Assembly (NCBI GenBank): GCA_019722365.1
Contig: JADFUC010000511.1
Location: forward strand, 930,001-994,000
Source of the DNA: Lithospermum erythrorhizon
Lineage: Eukaryota > Streptophyta > Magnoliopsida > Boraginales > Boraginaceae
Direction of reading: 5' to 3'
DNA: 64,000 nucleotides
Part shown: positions 48,281 through 60,849 of the stretch, piece after piece
Numbering within the stretch: position 1 is the first letter of the stretch
Layout: every line of letters begins with the position of its first letter
The notes under the pieces: generated by a model
The model's input: only the letters and a program-made list of their open reading frames with translations
Told to the model about the DNA's origin: nothing
The model's database searches: none
Position numbers and translations under genes: made by a program

Positions 48281-49220
48281 ACATATTTATTTATTTCTAA
48301 GTACATTTACTATTATTATGTTCTCATCTAATGTGTCCATAAAGTGCATGTGTACTTTAACCTAACAAGGCCTAAATTTTACCATGTTCACTTACTGAAA
48401 GTACATGTATACCATCCACATTCTCTCCTAAGAGCGATATTCACTCTAACTAACGAACTATAAATTAAACATGTTCACTTACTTCTGAGCACATATGTAC
48501 TCTTCTAATGTATCCATGTTGTTTCATTACCAACCTAACAAACAATTACAAATTCAACATGTTCATTTAATTGCTACACGCATCGAGCCAAGTACTGCAT
48601 CATCTAACGTGTCACTTTGTTTAATGCGCACTCTAACTTAACCCAACTGTTACAAATTTTTCATGTTCATTTACATGATTGCACATGCAATCATCTAACG
48701 CGCCTCCGCCAAGTGTATGTATCTAACTTAACAGTTAACTATTAATACTCAAGTTCATTTACTTGAGTGCATAGACACTCATTTAATGTGTCTTAAAAGG
48801 CATACAAAGACTTAACTTAAGAACCAACTACTAATTTAATGTATCCCAAGAGTGCACAATGCATCATTCGATCTATCCTTAAGAGCGCATTTACACTCTA
48901 ATTTAGTAAGAACATCGCTTCAACATCAAATTCAAGAGCCGTGCTACCACTCACTCAAGTTCATTTTACTTAAGTGCACACGCATTCCTCATTCAACGTG
49001 TGGTCCTTTAAGAGCGCCAGGCACTCTTAAATTAACCAATTGATATACTAACCTATTTGATTTATTTGAGTACACGAAATTACACATGCTTTTGTACTAA
49101 AGCAGTCTCAGGCATTCCAACAACTCCAACAACTGCATAATTAACTCATATGATTTATTCGAGTACACGCAGTACTCATGCTTCAGACAAAGAGTACACA
49201 AACACTCTAAATTAACTAAC
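48280..49220. repeat. degenerate tandem array, unit about 110-130 bp
   Basis: The words (C/A)ATGTTCA.TTACTT, GAGTGCA.A.G.ACTCATCTAA.GTGTC and AAGAG.GCATGTACACTCTAACTTAAC recur in the same order at least seven times between 48,300 and 49,200, with heavy divergence and small indels. The array is non-coding and looks like an old minisatellite or a transposon subterminal array. Confidence 0.6.
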
Positions 49221-50640
49221 TTGTAAATATATAACAAAAAAATTAAAAAAGAGAATAATTTTAAATTACTTTCATAAAACCAAAAACTCAAGAGTCTTAC
49301 TTCCATGGAAAAATACCATGAAACACATAAAAAGCATAATTAATAAAAATAGTCCAAACACTATTAAAATAGAAATAAAAGCCCAACTAAAAACAATAAA
49401 AAGAAACAAACAAACCAAGCAGATCTACTCAAACAAACTAAACAACAAAAAATAAAATCTCAAGAACAAAATCAATCAAAAACCTAAAAAACTTCCAAAA
49501 ACTATGACATCAAGCAAAACTCAAAACCCTCATGACATCGACAAATTAGACTAAACCGGAATCTCTAATAACTTAAAAATGAACAATTAAATTACAATTC
49601 ATAACATCGATATGGTTCAAATATTTTTATTTGAAGTTGTTCTTGATTTTTCATTTTTGTGGCTGATTTATAATTCCAAATTTGATTCGGGTAGAGAAAA
49701 CGTATATAAACTAGAGATATAAATTGATTTAAAAAGACAAAGAAAGAAAGAAAGAAATAAAAAGAGTGTTTCTGTAAACTTTTTTATCACTATATTTTCT
49801 CGTCAATGCTGGTGGGATGTTTTTGGAATTCGCTCGGCCTGTTTTCATGCTGTTTCGTTCGTTCGGTCGGTTTTTCTGGGCTTTATTAACAAATGACTAT
49901 TCAAACACATTCACCAATTACTTCACCAAATGCATTATTGTAAATTAAAATTGTGGTACTAATAATTTCAAATAAATGTAGTACTAATAATTTAAAACAG
50001 AGTACTCAATAATTTCAAATTAAAATAGTTTCAAAACAAGTCACTAAACAACTATTTCCGAATATCGCCAACATATCACATGTATGATATAATCTCTCGA
50101 CAAGTAGTTATTTGTTCATTGCACCATCATCTTCATTACCTTACATCAAAATAGGTTTAAAAACACAAACATAAATAATGAATAAAAATTGAAGAATATA
50201 ATTATTAGAATACCATCAATTATAAATGTATCATTTATTATTTACCTTCATTCTCCTTTCTCCTTTCTTTCCACCTCTTCCAATTCAATTCCTAGGGCAT
50301 ATCAATGATTTTGTCCTTAGCTTCATTTTGTGTAAATCAAAAGCTTCAATCAGACGTAGTAACATACTCCCAAAGGATCGGAGCAACTCGCCCACTGCAA
50401 TAAATGCAACTTGTGGCTGTAACGGTTATGCATACCAAAACATTCGCAACTTTGAAAAGCATGTGATAGTTCTCAAAATTTTACCTTCCACCATGCCAAA
50501 ATATCAAGTGGTGAATCAATTGGCTCACAACCTTCATTCAAATACTTATCCAATTCCCAAGATTCTCTCGTGACGTTGTTCCATCTTCAAATGTTCTGCA
50601 TAACCTTCTTAAAAAAATCAACGATCCTTAAACTATTTCA
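49221..50640. other. intergenic with A-rich tracts and (AAAG)n
   Basis: An (AAAG)5 microsatellite lies near 49,738-49,757. The 115-codon plus frame at 50,226-50,573 has no recognised motif. The sequence may be part of the neighbouring transposon. Confidence 0.4.
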
Positions 50641-52330
50641 TACCCAAACATGACTCATCACTTCTCACTTGATCATTACCATTCCCCAACAAATTTATTA
50701 CTAGTTTGTGTTATTTTCAAAGTCAAGGTTGCTCAAACACCAACCAACACATCTTTCACTTTATCAGTCATTTCGGCAACAAACGCAAACTCATACACTT
50801 GTCTCAAGCAATAACTTATGAATTTCAATTTATACCTAGGATCAAGTACAACAGCCACATACAATAAGAAATTTTGATTTTCCATTTTTTCCCAATATTT
50901 CACAAATTTTTCTTTCATTCGACAAGCGCATCGAAAGATGACACCTAATCTTGCACTTGAGAAATATTTGAATTAATAGCAGCATGCACACCAATCACAT
51001 TCAGAAACAATTGATTGACAGTTACATAATTTGAACCAGAAACTTCCAAAGTGACTTCATAAATTTTTTTCAAGAATTTCACAAAGTTTCTAGCATTTAC
51101 AAAATCAAATTGAGTTGGAGGACCAATCCTCTGAATGTAAGAGATTTTGACTTACCGTTATCTCTATCCGCCCACAAACATCCAAATCTCTATCATCACA
51201 ATCATCATCAACATTTGAGTTATCAATGACAACCTTAAAGTACTTTTTATATTGGTAATCCATCCGAGCCATCCTATCAAATACATCTTCATACTTTTGT
51301 TTCACCTCTGAATATTTCATAGTGTAGTTCTACCTAGTATCCTACATCAAGTACTAGACATTTCTTACTAGTATTCTTGTAAATGTCTTAGCATTATCAA
51401 AGGTCGCAGCTTCTAAGAGGAGAAGACTTGACATAATTCCAATTTACATTTCTAATTTTCAAAATTGATTCAAAGATGTTCTTTTTCAACCCTTTCTTTT
51501 ACAATCAAGTTTAGAATATTTAATCAATACATCTCGCTACTTATGTCTATTCCTAATATCTCATTTTTCCACTTAATATTTTTCCTCAAGAAATCAACAA
51601 TGTATCACTGAGCTAGCATTATCTACCAAGAAGCGCCAAAATATCTTGAATCCTACAACTCAACAAATATTCCTCTATATATTTTCAATTGTATGTCCCT
51701 GTGATTCTCAACAACCTTAAAGTTTATAATCTTCTTTTCAAAGACCATCGATCAACATAACGAGTCGAGACACATATATAGTTCAATTCTTTGCATGTAG
51801 GTCCAACACATGTGTTTAAACAAATCTCACTCCTTAAGCCTCTTTTTCAAATGCTTTTTTCTCATTCTCATATATTAGCATGCAATCATCTTTTACAGTC
51901 TGCCTACAGGGAACAATGAAGTTTGACACAATATTCATCAACCTCCTAAATCCTTCCCTTTCAACCATCCTAATGAAATACCACACTATGACCATTTCAG
52001 CTATCGACCTTTTAATTTCTTTTAAAGAAGAATATTTACTAAAGTTCTTATCACTTTTAATAGTGGAAACCATCAATTGCAAAAAGCATTTTTATCAAGT
52101 GTACTGCATCATTTTGCATTTGTTCATCATTATATGATTCCTTCATACCAGAGTGCCGTTTGTTCTTAAATGACACGCATAGGCCTCAGAAATTAAATGA
52201 ATGCATTGCCCGTGGTGATCGACCTCAATGACTTTTTAAATGCTTCCAAGCACCGAAGATTTCTTCTGATCCTCACTAACTTCACCATCTTCATAATTTT
52301 TAATAATCAAGTTTCATTTTATTTCATTGT
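50640..52330 (-). mobile_element. decayed hAT transposase (RICESLEEPER/DAYSLEEPER type)
   Basis: Minus-strand pieces run in transposase order. At 52,082-51,834, IAEMVIVWYFIRMVEREGFRRLMN and IVPCRQTVKDDC match the N-terminal half after the BED finger. At 51,320-51,105, YEDVFDRMARMDYQYKKYF and SEDWSSNSI follow. At about 51,110-50,940, after a frame change, VKFLKKIYEVTLEVSGSNYV appears. At 50,918-50,733, MKEKFVKYWEKMENQNFLLYVAVVLDPRYKLKF matches the insertion/catalytic-domain region. Frames are broken and the C-terminal dimerisation domain was not seen. Terminal repeats and the eight-base target duplication were not identified, so the element is dead and its ends are approximate. Confidence 0.85.
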
Positions 52331-53356
52331 CTACGCTACTTCTTTTTTCGAAGCTGAGGTTATCTAGTTAAAATAAAAATAAGTATATAAGTTACATTAA
52401 TCTTAAATTGAAAAGTCAGCAAAAATAATTGTAAATTAAATCAAATTATATTCTAACGTAAATACAAAATAAACAAACAAAGATTTTTTCATCAACATAT
52501 TTCAATGTAAAACATAAAATAAACAAAAGTAGTTTCATTTTTCCAAACATGTTTAAGCTACAAAACAACATGGATGCTGAGGAAGTAATCATTGTCAAAT
52601 ACCAAATTACATAAGAATAATTCATGTGTCTAATTAATAACTAACCAAATTGTGGAGTGATGATCAATCTCTTCATCCATGAGAAAGTTTTCGATTATCA
52701 TGGATAAAAAGTGTAAATGTAGAATTAGGGTATTAGGTATAGATTTTGGTTTGAATGTGATTCTTAGTCTAGTTTATCACGGCAAGATATTTATTCAATT
52801 AAGACGATTTATTAGTTTGGACCTTTAGCTAGTTTAGACTCATTCCATTACGGGATTCTTTAATTTTAATAAGGCTTTTTGTAATTTGAATCAGATATAT
52901 CATTTAAAATTAAGATAATAATTTTTGTAAAACTTAAAATTTAAAATGAAAAATTAAAATATCATATATATAAATATTTTAAACAAAATATATAGTTCGC
53001 TTCGCCTCTGGCTTCATAAGAAACCAAACCGATAAATTTTATCTGGTGATAGATTTTTTTACCATTTCGGTTCGTATTATTTTTTTTCCAACCATTTCGA
53101 TAAAAACGATCCTGCTCGACGGCTTTTTCATTTTCAGCAAATCGAAAACATCCCCTAGTCACGGTAGTAAAATACGTGCTTAAGTAGCTTAATCAGTTAA
53201 ACTTTACATAAAGAGCGTGTCGCACTCTCTGCCTCCTAGAGTCCTAGATAATAAAGGTTGGGCTGTAGTTGGGCCTCCAACACGGTCGTTTGGTGAGCAT
53301 TTAATTGATAAAGTTGGTCAAAATCATTGACTCACTTAAGCTGACATTGCAAAACA
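52331..53356. other. intergenic, HISN4 upstream region
   Basis: No gene is supported. The minus frame at 52,962-53,162 has no motif. The right end should contain the HISN4 promoter and leader; the start context is AAAACAATGGCG. Confidence 0.45.
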
Positions 53357-56300
53357 ATGGCGGCGCCGCCATTTTCAACCCTCCGATCATCTTCCTCCGC
53401 CGCATCTCCACCGTCGATAACCACCACATTTGGAAGTTGTCAGTCTGTTCAGTTCCTTAACTCTAATAATAATAATAAACTCAAAAAGAATAATCTCAAC
53501 TTTAAACACCGCCTCTCTATTCGCGCCTCCAATTTAGCCTCCGATGATAATGGTACTTTTACTTTATAAAAAGGCATTTTTAAATTAGTTATGAAAAATT
53601 CTTATTTTATACGCATTTGTCCCAAAATGATTGTCTAGTTTCAATTTCAATGACATAATTGACAAACTTTCTAGTCTCAATTAACACATGTAACTTTGGT
53701 TTCAATCAAAATTTGTTAATTTTGAGAAATTGTATCAAAATTAACAAATTTGGAGAAAATGTATCAAAATGTAGTATTTTTGGACCTACTTTAAGTTGAT
53801 TGTGTCAATTAAGATTGCTAAGTTTGTTAATTTTGATCATTGAGAATGAAACTTTTAGAAACAGAGTGCAAAATTGATTTATTTGATAATTAATTTAGAA
53901 TTTCTGTTTAGTTTATTGAAATTTTGGTGGTTGTTTGCAGTGGTTACTTTGCTGGATTATGGTGCTGGGAATGTACGAAGTATTCGAAATGCAATTGGTC
54001 ATCTTGGCTTCAAAATCAAAGATGTAATTTTTATTCCCATATTGTTTATATTATGATGTACCGAGTATTCCTATTTCTTGTACCTTTGAGCTAAATCTAG
54101 TTCAAACTTGTTGTAGTTCATGACTTTCAATTGTAAACGAGGATTTATTATCATGTAAAGTTTAAAAGTTTCATACTTTATTCATAAGCTCTCTCTCACA
54201 TTGATTAGTACGTTGAAATAATCAATGTGCAATGTGGATGACATTTTGGAAGCCTATCAGAGAATGGGCATGTAAATGAAATTTTGATGAGAAAAGTTCT
54301 TGGGATTACTTTCTTGTGTATAATTCAACTACTTGAATTTGTGTTGTTATTTTATTTCCCCACTCATGTTTCAATGTGGAGTTCTTCCTAACTTTACCAG
54401 AAATTAAAGTAAAGAAGCAAGCTTTGATTATTAATTTACAAGTATCAGGGTGGAGATCGGGGGTGAAAATATTTTACCAATTTTTATTCATATTTAGCTT
54501 GTTTTGAGTAACAATGTGGTGGTCGGGTCTCTAAAAAAAGGGAGAGTTATATTAGTCCAGTGTAATAGGAGGTTCCTTGTTAAATTGCAGGTTCAAACTT
54601 CTGAGGATATTCTGGATGCCAAACGCCTCGTTTTCCCTGGGGTAGGTGCATTTGCTCCTGCAATGGATGTACTAAACAGAAATGGGTAACTTTAATTTGC
54701 AAGTTGCATTAATTTATTCATTTTCCTATTCACCCTTTACCCCCAATTAGTACGATAAGGCCTGGTTAGGTTTGGTATTCTATTGGCTCATTAATGTGGA
54801 TCTAATTGTCTAATTTTCCTCTGTACTGTTATGCAGATGGGCTGAAGCACTTTGTACGTACATTGATCAAGACAGGCCCTTTTTAGGCATATGTCTAGGA
54901 ATGCAGCTACTTTTTGATTCTAGTGAAGAGAATGGATTTGGTTAGTGTTGATTATATTCATTCCTTCGCAGATAAGGCTTAGTTTGGCTTGACTTGTTGG
55001 TTTATGTAACAATCGGAAAATCTGTAGAAATTGATCCACACTGCATGAAAGTGCATGCATATTTTCCTTTTAATTAGCTTTTGGAAATGGTTTGGCTATT
55101 CATTCCTCTCCTTACGTTGGCTCTTACTTTTCCTTGTATCATTTCACTATGTGCCATTGCATGCAGCAACGGTGTCAACATTAATAGTATACTCCTCCAT
55201 ATTGATTCTTTGGGAGGTTTACCTTCTCCACCAACTCTGCGAAAAAGTTTCTTACATTTAGGGATTTCAAGAAAAGGAAAAACAATTGAAGAAATTGTTA
55301 TGTAGAGTAGTTCTCTCTAAACTTTTCACTATGAGTTATTTCGTATAATTTCTCTGTATAGTTGTACTTCTGGATCTTTGCATTAATCAAGCTAATCTGA
55401 CATTTTATCTCGTTACTGTTATATTAGTTGAAGGCCTTGGTCTTATTCCCGGGATAGTGGGCCGTTTTGATCCATCCAAAGGCTTTAGCGTGCCACATAT
55501 TGGCTGGAATGCTGTACGAACAACTAAAGATACTGACATCTTGGAGGAAATTGGAAATCAACATGTCTATTTTGTTCATTCTTACCGTGCATTGCCGGTA
55601 TATATTTTCTTACTCTATGCTTATTTGATGCTATAATCAATAGTTTATTTAACCTCTTATCAATTTAACATTTTTTATTTACTTTGCCGTCAGATGCAAA
55701 TAAGGAATGGGTGTCCTCTACCTGCAACTACGGTGACGACTTCATTGCATCAGTAAGAAGAGGAAATGTACATGCTGTACAGTTTCACCCAGAGAAGAGT
55801 GGAGGTTAGCATACCTTATGATTTCATGTATTTGTGACTTGTGCTAAGATGTGTTACGGATTTGCAGGAAAAGAAAAGCTGCACTTTATGATTTGTGTAA
55901 TAGCATGTCTGGTTTACCGCTAATTTGGAATACCGCATGCCTTATAATAGACTTTACGGACATAAACCTTCAAATGTTGCTCAATCTATTAAGTGGCTCA
56001 CTGGCTCCCCTACTAAACATTCGGGTTTTCCCCAGATTGCTATTTAATATTTGAAAATATTGGCTGGCTTGTGGATCTGTTTATTCAGGCAGTGCTGAAG
56101 CATCTGATCTTCTTTTTTAATCCCCCTAGTACTAGAGACATTCTGTTTTCTTTTGCTTCAACCTTCTTTCATATTTTAAGTGTCTGCTGACATCATACCA
56201 AATTTTAACTTCCCTAATCCAGATGTTGGGCTTTCCATTTTAAGGAGATTCTTAAATCCAAAGTCAGAGATAGCAAAGGTAATCTATGGACTTTGTTAGT

Positions 56301-59300
56301 CCTTCTTGTTCATCAAACTAAGCAATTGTTCTTTCTAACAAGTGGATCTCATGTGAAGACAGAAGTCAACCCAAGGGAAAGCTTCTCAACTTGCAAAGAG
56401 GGTAACTTACCTTTTTCATTTTCTTCTTTCCTTAATTTATTCAGTTGAACCTTGTTTTTTCGGATGCATTATCAAGAGTCTCTTATAGCTCAAATAGCAT
56501 ATTTTATTTGTTATTGAAATGGTTTAGGTAATTGCCTGTCTTGATGTAAGGGCAAATGACAAGGGAGATCTCGTTGTAACCAAAGGAGATCAGTATGATG
56601 TAAGAGAAGATACAGAAGAGAATGAGGTATGATGAAAGTAGTTCTTACATATGTATGCAAAAAATACAATCTGCCTTATTTAGTTTTCCTTTGTTTTAGA
56701 CTTGTGTGACCTTGCTTAGGCAGATAACTAAACTGTTCGGACTATCTCAAGTCTTTTCATGACTGGGCATTCACATGAACCTTCTACATCCTCTATCCAT
56801 AATTGGCTTACCATTACAATGTTTTACACTCTTCTATCGCAATAAGTAAAGTCAATGATATCCAACTTCTTCCCTGTTAAATGGTTGTTCCAATGTAGAA
56901 ATTGGATATGAGCAGTTTAAATGTTGAACCGGGTTAAAGTTATGCTTTCTCTCTTACTGTGACTGGTGTCGTGTCATTTACTGAAGGTGCGAAACTTGGG
57001 GAAACCTGTAGAGCTTGCTGGACAATATTATAAAGATGGTGCTGATGAGGTATTCCATGATCCTGGATTAGCATGAACGTTTCTCATTTATAGCATAGCA
57101 GGGGCAGAATATCACATTAACACATTCAATTTTGTATTTCAGATTAGCTTTCTAAACATTACTGGTTTTCGCGATTTTCCTCTTGGAGACTTGCCGATGT
57201 TACAGGTTTGTTTTTGCGACCCCTTATAAGTGTGCATCTCTTTTGGGTGTTATCATGATATGTCCTACTTGTTTGGTGCTTCACATATTTGTTGTATCTC
57301 ATTCATCCTGAGTAGGTCCTGTTGCGTGCATCAGAGAATGTTTTTGTACCACTAACAGTTGGAGGAGGTATCAGAGACTTTACTGACGGAAGTGGGAGGT
57401 AAACAATTGTAGGGTCATTATCTGTATGTATTAATTTTAATAAATGTATAAGATTTTCTTATAGTTTATTTACTAGGTAAAAAATCCAAAAGTTATTTAT
57501 GGCTAACTGAAGCACATCCTCAGGTACTATTCTAGTTTAGAGGTCGCATCGGAATATTTTAGATCTGGTGCAGATAAAGTTTCTATTGGAAGTGATGCAG
57601 TTTATGCAGCAGAGGAACTCCTAAAAACTGGAGTATGAATTTGAGATTCTTTGCATCTTTTCTTGCATTGTATATAAATTTGCTGTTTGCTTTGCCTTAA
57701 TGTGATGTTTTCCTTTTTCCAGGTAAAATCAGGAAAAAGCAGTTTAGAGCAGATCTCCAGAGTTTATGGGAACCAGGTCAATTGATATTACATATTTCTT
57801 ATGTTTTTTTCCAGCTTTTTTGTCCTTGAATGCTTCTGTGTATCAGTGTATGTTTAAGATATTTTGCCCATCTTATTTTTGTTTGAAGTAACTCAGAAAC
57901 TACCACACTGAGTTTGATATGTTCTCTTGAAAACATTGTGTGCAAGCAAGCTCCTTCTCGTCTTGAACTAGAATACTAAAGTGTGCATATTTACTGCAGG
58001 CTGTTGTTGTGAGCATTGATCCTCGTAGGGTTTATGTGAAGAACCCAAAAGATGTTGAGTTCAAGGTCATAAGAGTGAGAAACCCTGGTAAGCTGGTCTT
58101 AATCAGCTTCTGTGTTACCCTTCTTGGAGTTTTTGGTTTGGTTTGTGGCGATCCGTGTTTTCTCTTCTACTACTATATTATCCTCATATGATAGAAGAAA
58201 AACATGTTTGTTGAATTAAGTTCCAATTGTTTTAGGTCCCAATGGAGAAGAATATGCATGGTATCAATGCACTGTAAGTTCCATCAACTGTCACTGTTTC
58301 TTTCTGTTTATCAACGTTCATCAACTTCTCTTCCATTTACAACACATTGATTGGACACCTGCACCATGCTTGCTTGATGGTTTATACATAGTAAGAGCAT
58401 TGAAGGGAACCCAACTTTTAATGGTTTGGGGTATATATGTACTTGTGTAGGCCTTTATCTGATCTATATCCTTACTGTTAGATCTGTTGGAGTTGTTTGA
58501 GTTCTTGCTTATTTGGAAAGATATTTACACAATTCTGCCTTTCGACATCTTCAACTACTGAAGAAAGGAACCAGAAAACAATTAGGTTTCCTTTTTAAAT
58601 TATAAATTATTGCTGTAAGAAGATGATTTGACTGTAATAAGCTCGTTTTTTTCTCATTTTTAGTTTGCATATGTTTTGCTTGCAATAATCATCATGAACC
58701 GACTTTTTTTGCAGGTGAATGGAGGCCGAGAAGGTAGACCAATTGGAGCATATGAGCTTGCGAAAGCAGTTGAAGAATTAGGGGCTGGAGAAATACTGCT
58801 AAACTGCATTGATTGTGACGGTATGCATTATTTTTCAATGTATCACTATATTTGCAAAAAAATTAAATTCTTTTACAAGTTCTTCATTACTGCGCTTCTT
58901 ATTCCTAAAATCCAATTTTCCGCAATATCATATACTCCCTCTATCCCAATTTAGTGACATTTGACTCTACACAATTTTTATCCTAATTTGAATGTCTCTC
59001 AATTAAATTTACACTCCCTTACAATTACTGAAGGAGGGAGTAGAAATTTTCTTTTTTGTTCTTTTAAATTTGTCTGCTGTAGATATTAGATCTTCAATGT
59101 TTTGATAAAAACAAATCATTTTTATTTCTGTTTATTAGGTCAAGGGAAAGGATTTGATATCGATCTCGTAAATCTGATCTCTGATGCCGTGAGCATTCCT
59201 GTAATAGCGAGTAGTGGTGCTGGAGCATCTGAGCACTTCTCTGAGGTTTTCAGACAGACCAATGCTTCTGCTGCCCTTGCTGCTGGCATCTTCCATCGGA

Positions 59301-59661
59301 AGGAGGTATTAGTCCGCAAAACATTTCACATTTTTATGTTTCATACTTCCATCACACAAATTATGTTTGATGGGCATGTTGTTCCTCAATAGTTCATATT
59401 CCCCATCTACTGATCTCTGTAGCTTTAATTTCTTTTTGATTTTAACAAATTTTGCTTCTAACCGTTAATTGTTAGTGACCAGTACACTTCCTTTATTAGT
59501 TTGCATCAAGGTGTTGAAATCATCGTAGCTATAAAAGGCTCATGATGAATGTGCATTATTTGAGATTATGCGAGCAATGTTTCTAATTTTCTGTACTGCA
59601 GGTACCTATCCAAACAGTTAAAAGTCATCTGTTGAAGGAAGGAATTGAAGTCAGAATGTGA
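53357..59661 (+). CDS. HISN4: imidazole glycerol phosphate synthase HisHF, chloroplastic, 19 exons
   Basis: HISN4 catalyses the fifth step of histidine synthesis in plastids, fusing a glutamine amidotransferase (HisH) to a cyclase barrel (HisF). Exons by conserved sequence and phase: 53,357-53,552; 53,941-54,023; 54,591-54,685; 54,837-54,940; 55,428-55,597; 55,690-55,804; 56,223-56,278; 56,363-56,401; 56,528-56,626; 56,987-57,049; 57,143-57,205; 57,316-57,398; 57,524-57,632; 57,723-57,776; 58,000-58,087; 58,236-58,273; 58,715-58,820; 59,139-59,305; 59,602-59,661. They total 1,788 bases, or 595 residues (Arabidopsis about 592). A Ser/Asn-rich transit peptide of about 58 residues precedes [13 protein letters not shown]. 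The amidotransferase has the nucleophile Cys in LGICLGMQ and the His/Glu pair in QFHPEKSG. The cyclase has [33 protein letters not shown] and IASSGAG. All borders fit GT-AG except the exon 6 acceptor, which reads CG at 55,688-55,689. Confidence 0.95.
58935..59040. mobile_element. short Stowaway-like MITE in HISN4 intron 17
   Basis: The element begins CTCCCTCTATCCCAATTTAG after TA and ends ACTGAAGGAGGGAG before TA. At 106 bases it is short, non-coding and wholly intronic, so it should not affect the protein. Confidence 0.8.
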
Positions 59662-60316
59662 TTCAACAAGATCAACACTAGATGAAGTAGGCAAAGTTTA
59701 CTTTCTTTCGGTAGCTACTCGACTTACTTAAAATATTGTTGAATCACATCTGGTTTGAGATATTGTTGCTTGTACAACACTAGTTGCTATCCAAGAAACA
59801 CTATGTAACAATTTTTTGCTCCCCCATAAAATATGCATACTTTGTTGATCTGGAGGACTTCTTCCATGTAAAATAACATGTTCATCTCTTGTTCTACTTG
59901 ACATGTGAGATGGTACCAATAAACTATTGCTTGTTTCCCATTGATTTTAATTTCTATCATCCTTTTTTCTTTTATAAAAGTACCAGCATCAACATGATAT
60001 TTATCTCTGGATCCTCAAGTGAACTTATGCTTGCCTACTGTCTCCTTGTGATACCTCAGTGTTATGATTCAGTGTATTAGGAAGCAGGGGGGAGGGGGGT
60101 GTGGAGGGGGAGTTTATATATGAAATCTTTATTTCATACGTTACACATATTAACACATCCATTAGCTTATTGAGTGCAGCCACCTGACAGTACTAGTACA
60201 AGCAAAGTAAGTCTTCAAATGAAGAACATACAGTTTCTTAACTTAGTGGAAATAGAAAATACATGTCACCGTAGTGCTATTATTAGACTCCTACACTGCA
60301 TGCATATCATCTTATC
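59662..60316. other. convergent 3' region of HISN4 and the glycine-rich gene
   Basis: This stretch probably contains both 3' UTRs. A G-rich run, GGGGGGAGGGGGG-like, occurs near 60,087-60,110. No further gene is seen. Confidence 0.45.
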
Positions 60317-60754
60317 TCAAGGTTGATCATTTAGTTTTTTACTACCACCACCTGTTCCCGGGAGGCCGAATGCACCGCCAGTAAAGCCTCCAACCGGGAA
60401 ACCACCCATGCCACCGCTAGAAGGAACCCCACCGACACTGGGGCCTGAGCCAGTACCAATTCTTCCACCAATCACGCCACCAACGTTGCCAGAAAATCCA
60501 AGACCAGAACCGCCTCCACCCGTTCCACCTTGTCCCCCACCAACACCAGGACCGACGTTAACACCTCCACCCAACCCTGCTCCAATACTAGCACCAAGGT
60601 CATCTGTACCGACACCATCTAGTTCATTTTCGTTTGTGGCGACGGCTTTTGTTTGCGCATCAACATCATTATTTGTTTTGCTTGGCAAATTTCTACCAAC
60701 AGATGAACAAACTAAAGCACCCAAAACAACAAAAATCAAGACTTTGGAAGACAT
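60317..60754 (-). CDS. secreted glycine-rich protein
   Basis: The protein has 145 residues. Residues 1-20 (MSSKVLIFVVLGALVCSSVG) are a signal peptide, so it enters the secretory pathway. Residues about 21-50 are polar and acidic. From about residue 52 on it is roughly half glycine, in irregular GGG/VGG/GxG runs (GAGLGGGVNVGPGVGGGQ), ending in KKLNDQP. This composition matches plant cell-wall or apoplastic glycine-rich proteins; there is no RNA-binding, oleosin or cysteine-rich C-terminal domain. It is intronless, and the start is supported by a TATA box 60-70 bases upstream. Low-complexity homology prevents naming an orthologue. Confidence 0.85.
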   Translation of the reverse strand: MSSKVLIFVVLGALVCSSVGRNLPSKTNNDVDAQTKAVATNENELDGVGTDDLGASIGAGLGGGVNVGPGVGGGQGGTGGGGSGLGFSGNVGGVIGGRIGTGSGPSVGGVPSSGGMGGFPVGGFTGGAFGLPGTGGGSKKLNDQP

Positions 60755-60814
60755 TTTTATTCCACAAACAAAACAAAAGCATGCAGTGCATTTTGAGCAT
60801 AGGAAACATGGGTT

Positions 60815-60823
60815 TATATATAA
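60815..60823 (-). promoter_or_regulatory. TATA box of the glycine-rich protein gene
   Basis: On the minus strand CTTTATATATAAACC lies about 60 bases upstream of the ATG, implying a 5' UTR of about 30 bases. It is a strong TATA match. Confidence 0.65.
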
Positions 60824-60849
60824 AGAGCCATAGAGTTAGGAAACGTTGA

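Noticed and set aside
55851..56054. 67-codon frame following HISN4 exon 6 ([10 protein letters not shown]...)
   Set aside because: It lies in an intron; the conserved HISN4 sequence resumes at 56,223 in the correct phase.
60408..60833. 141-codon proline-rich plus-strand frame resembling an extensin
   Set aside because: It is the exact antisense of the glycine-rich protein: GGN codons read as Pro on the other strand. The minus strand has a signal peptide and a TATA box.
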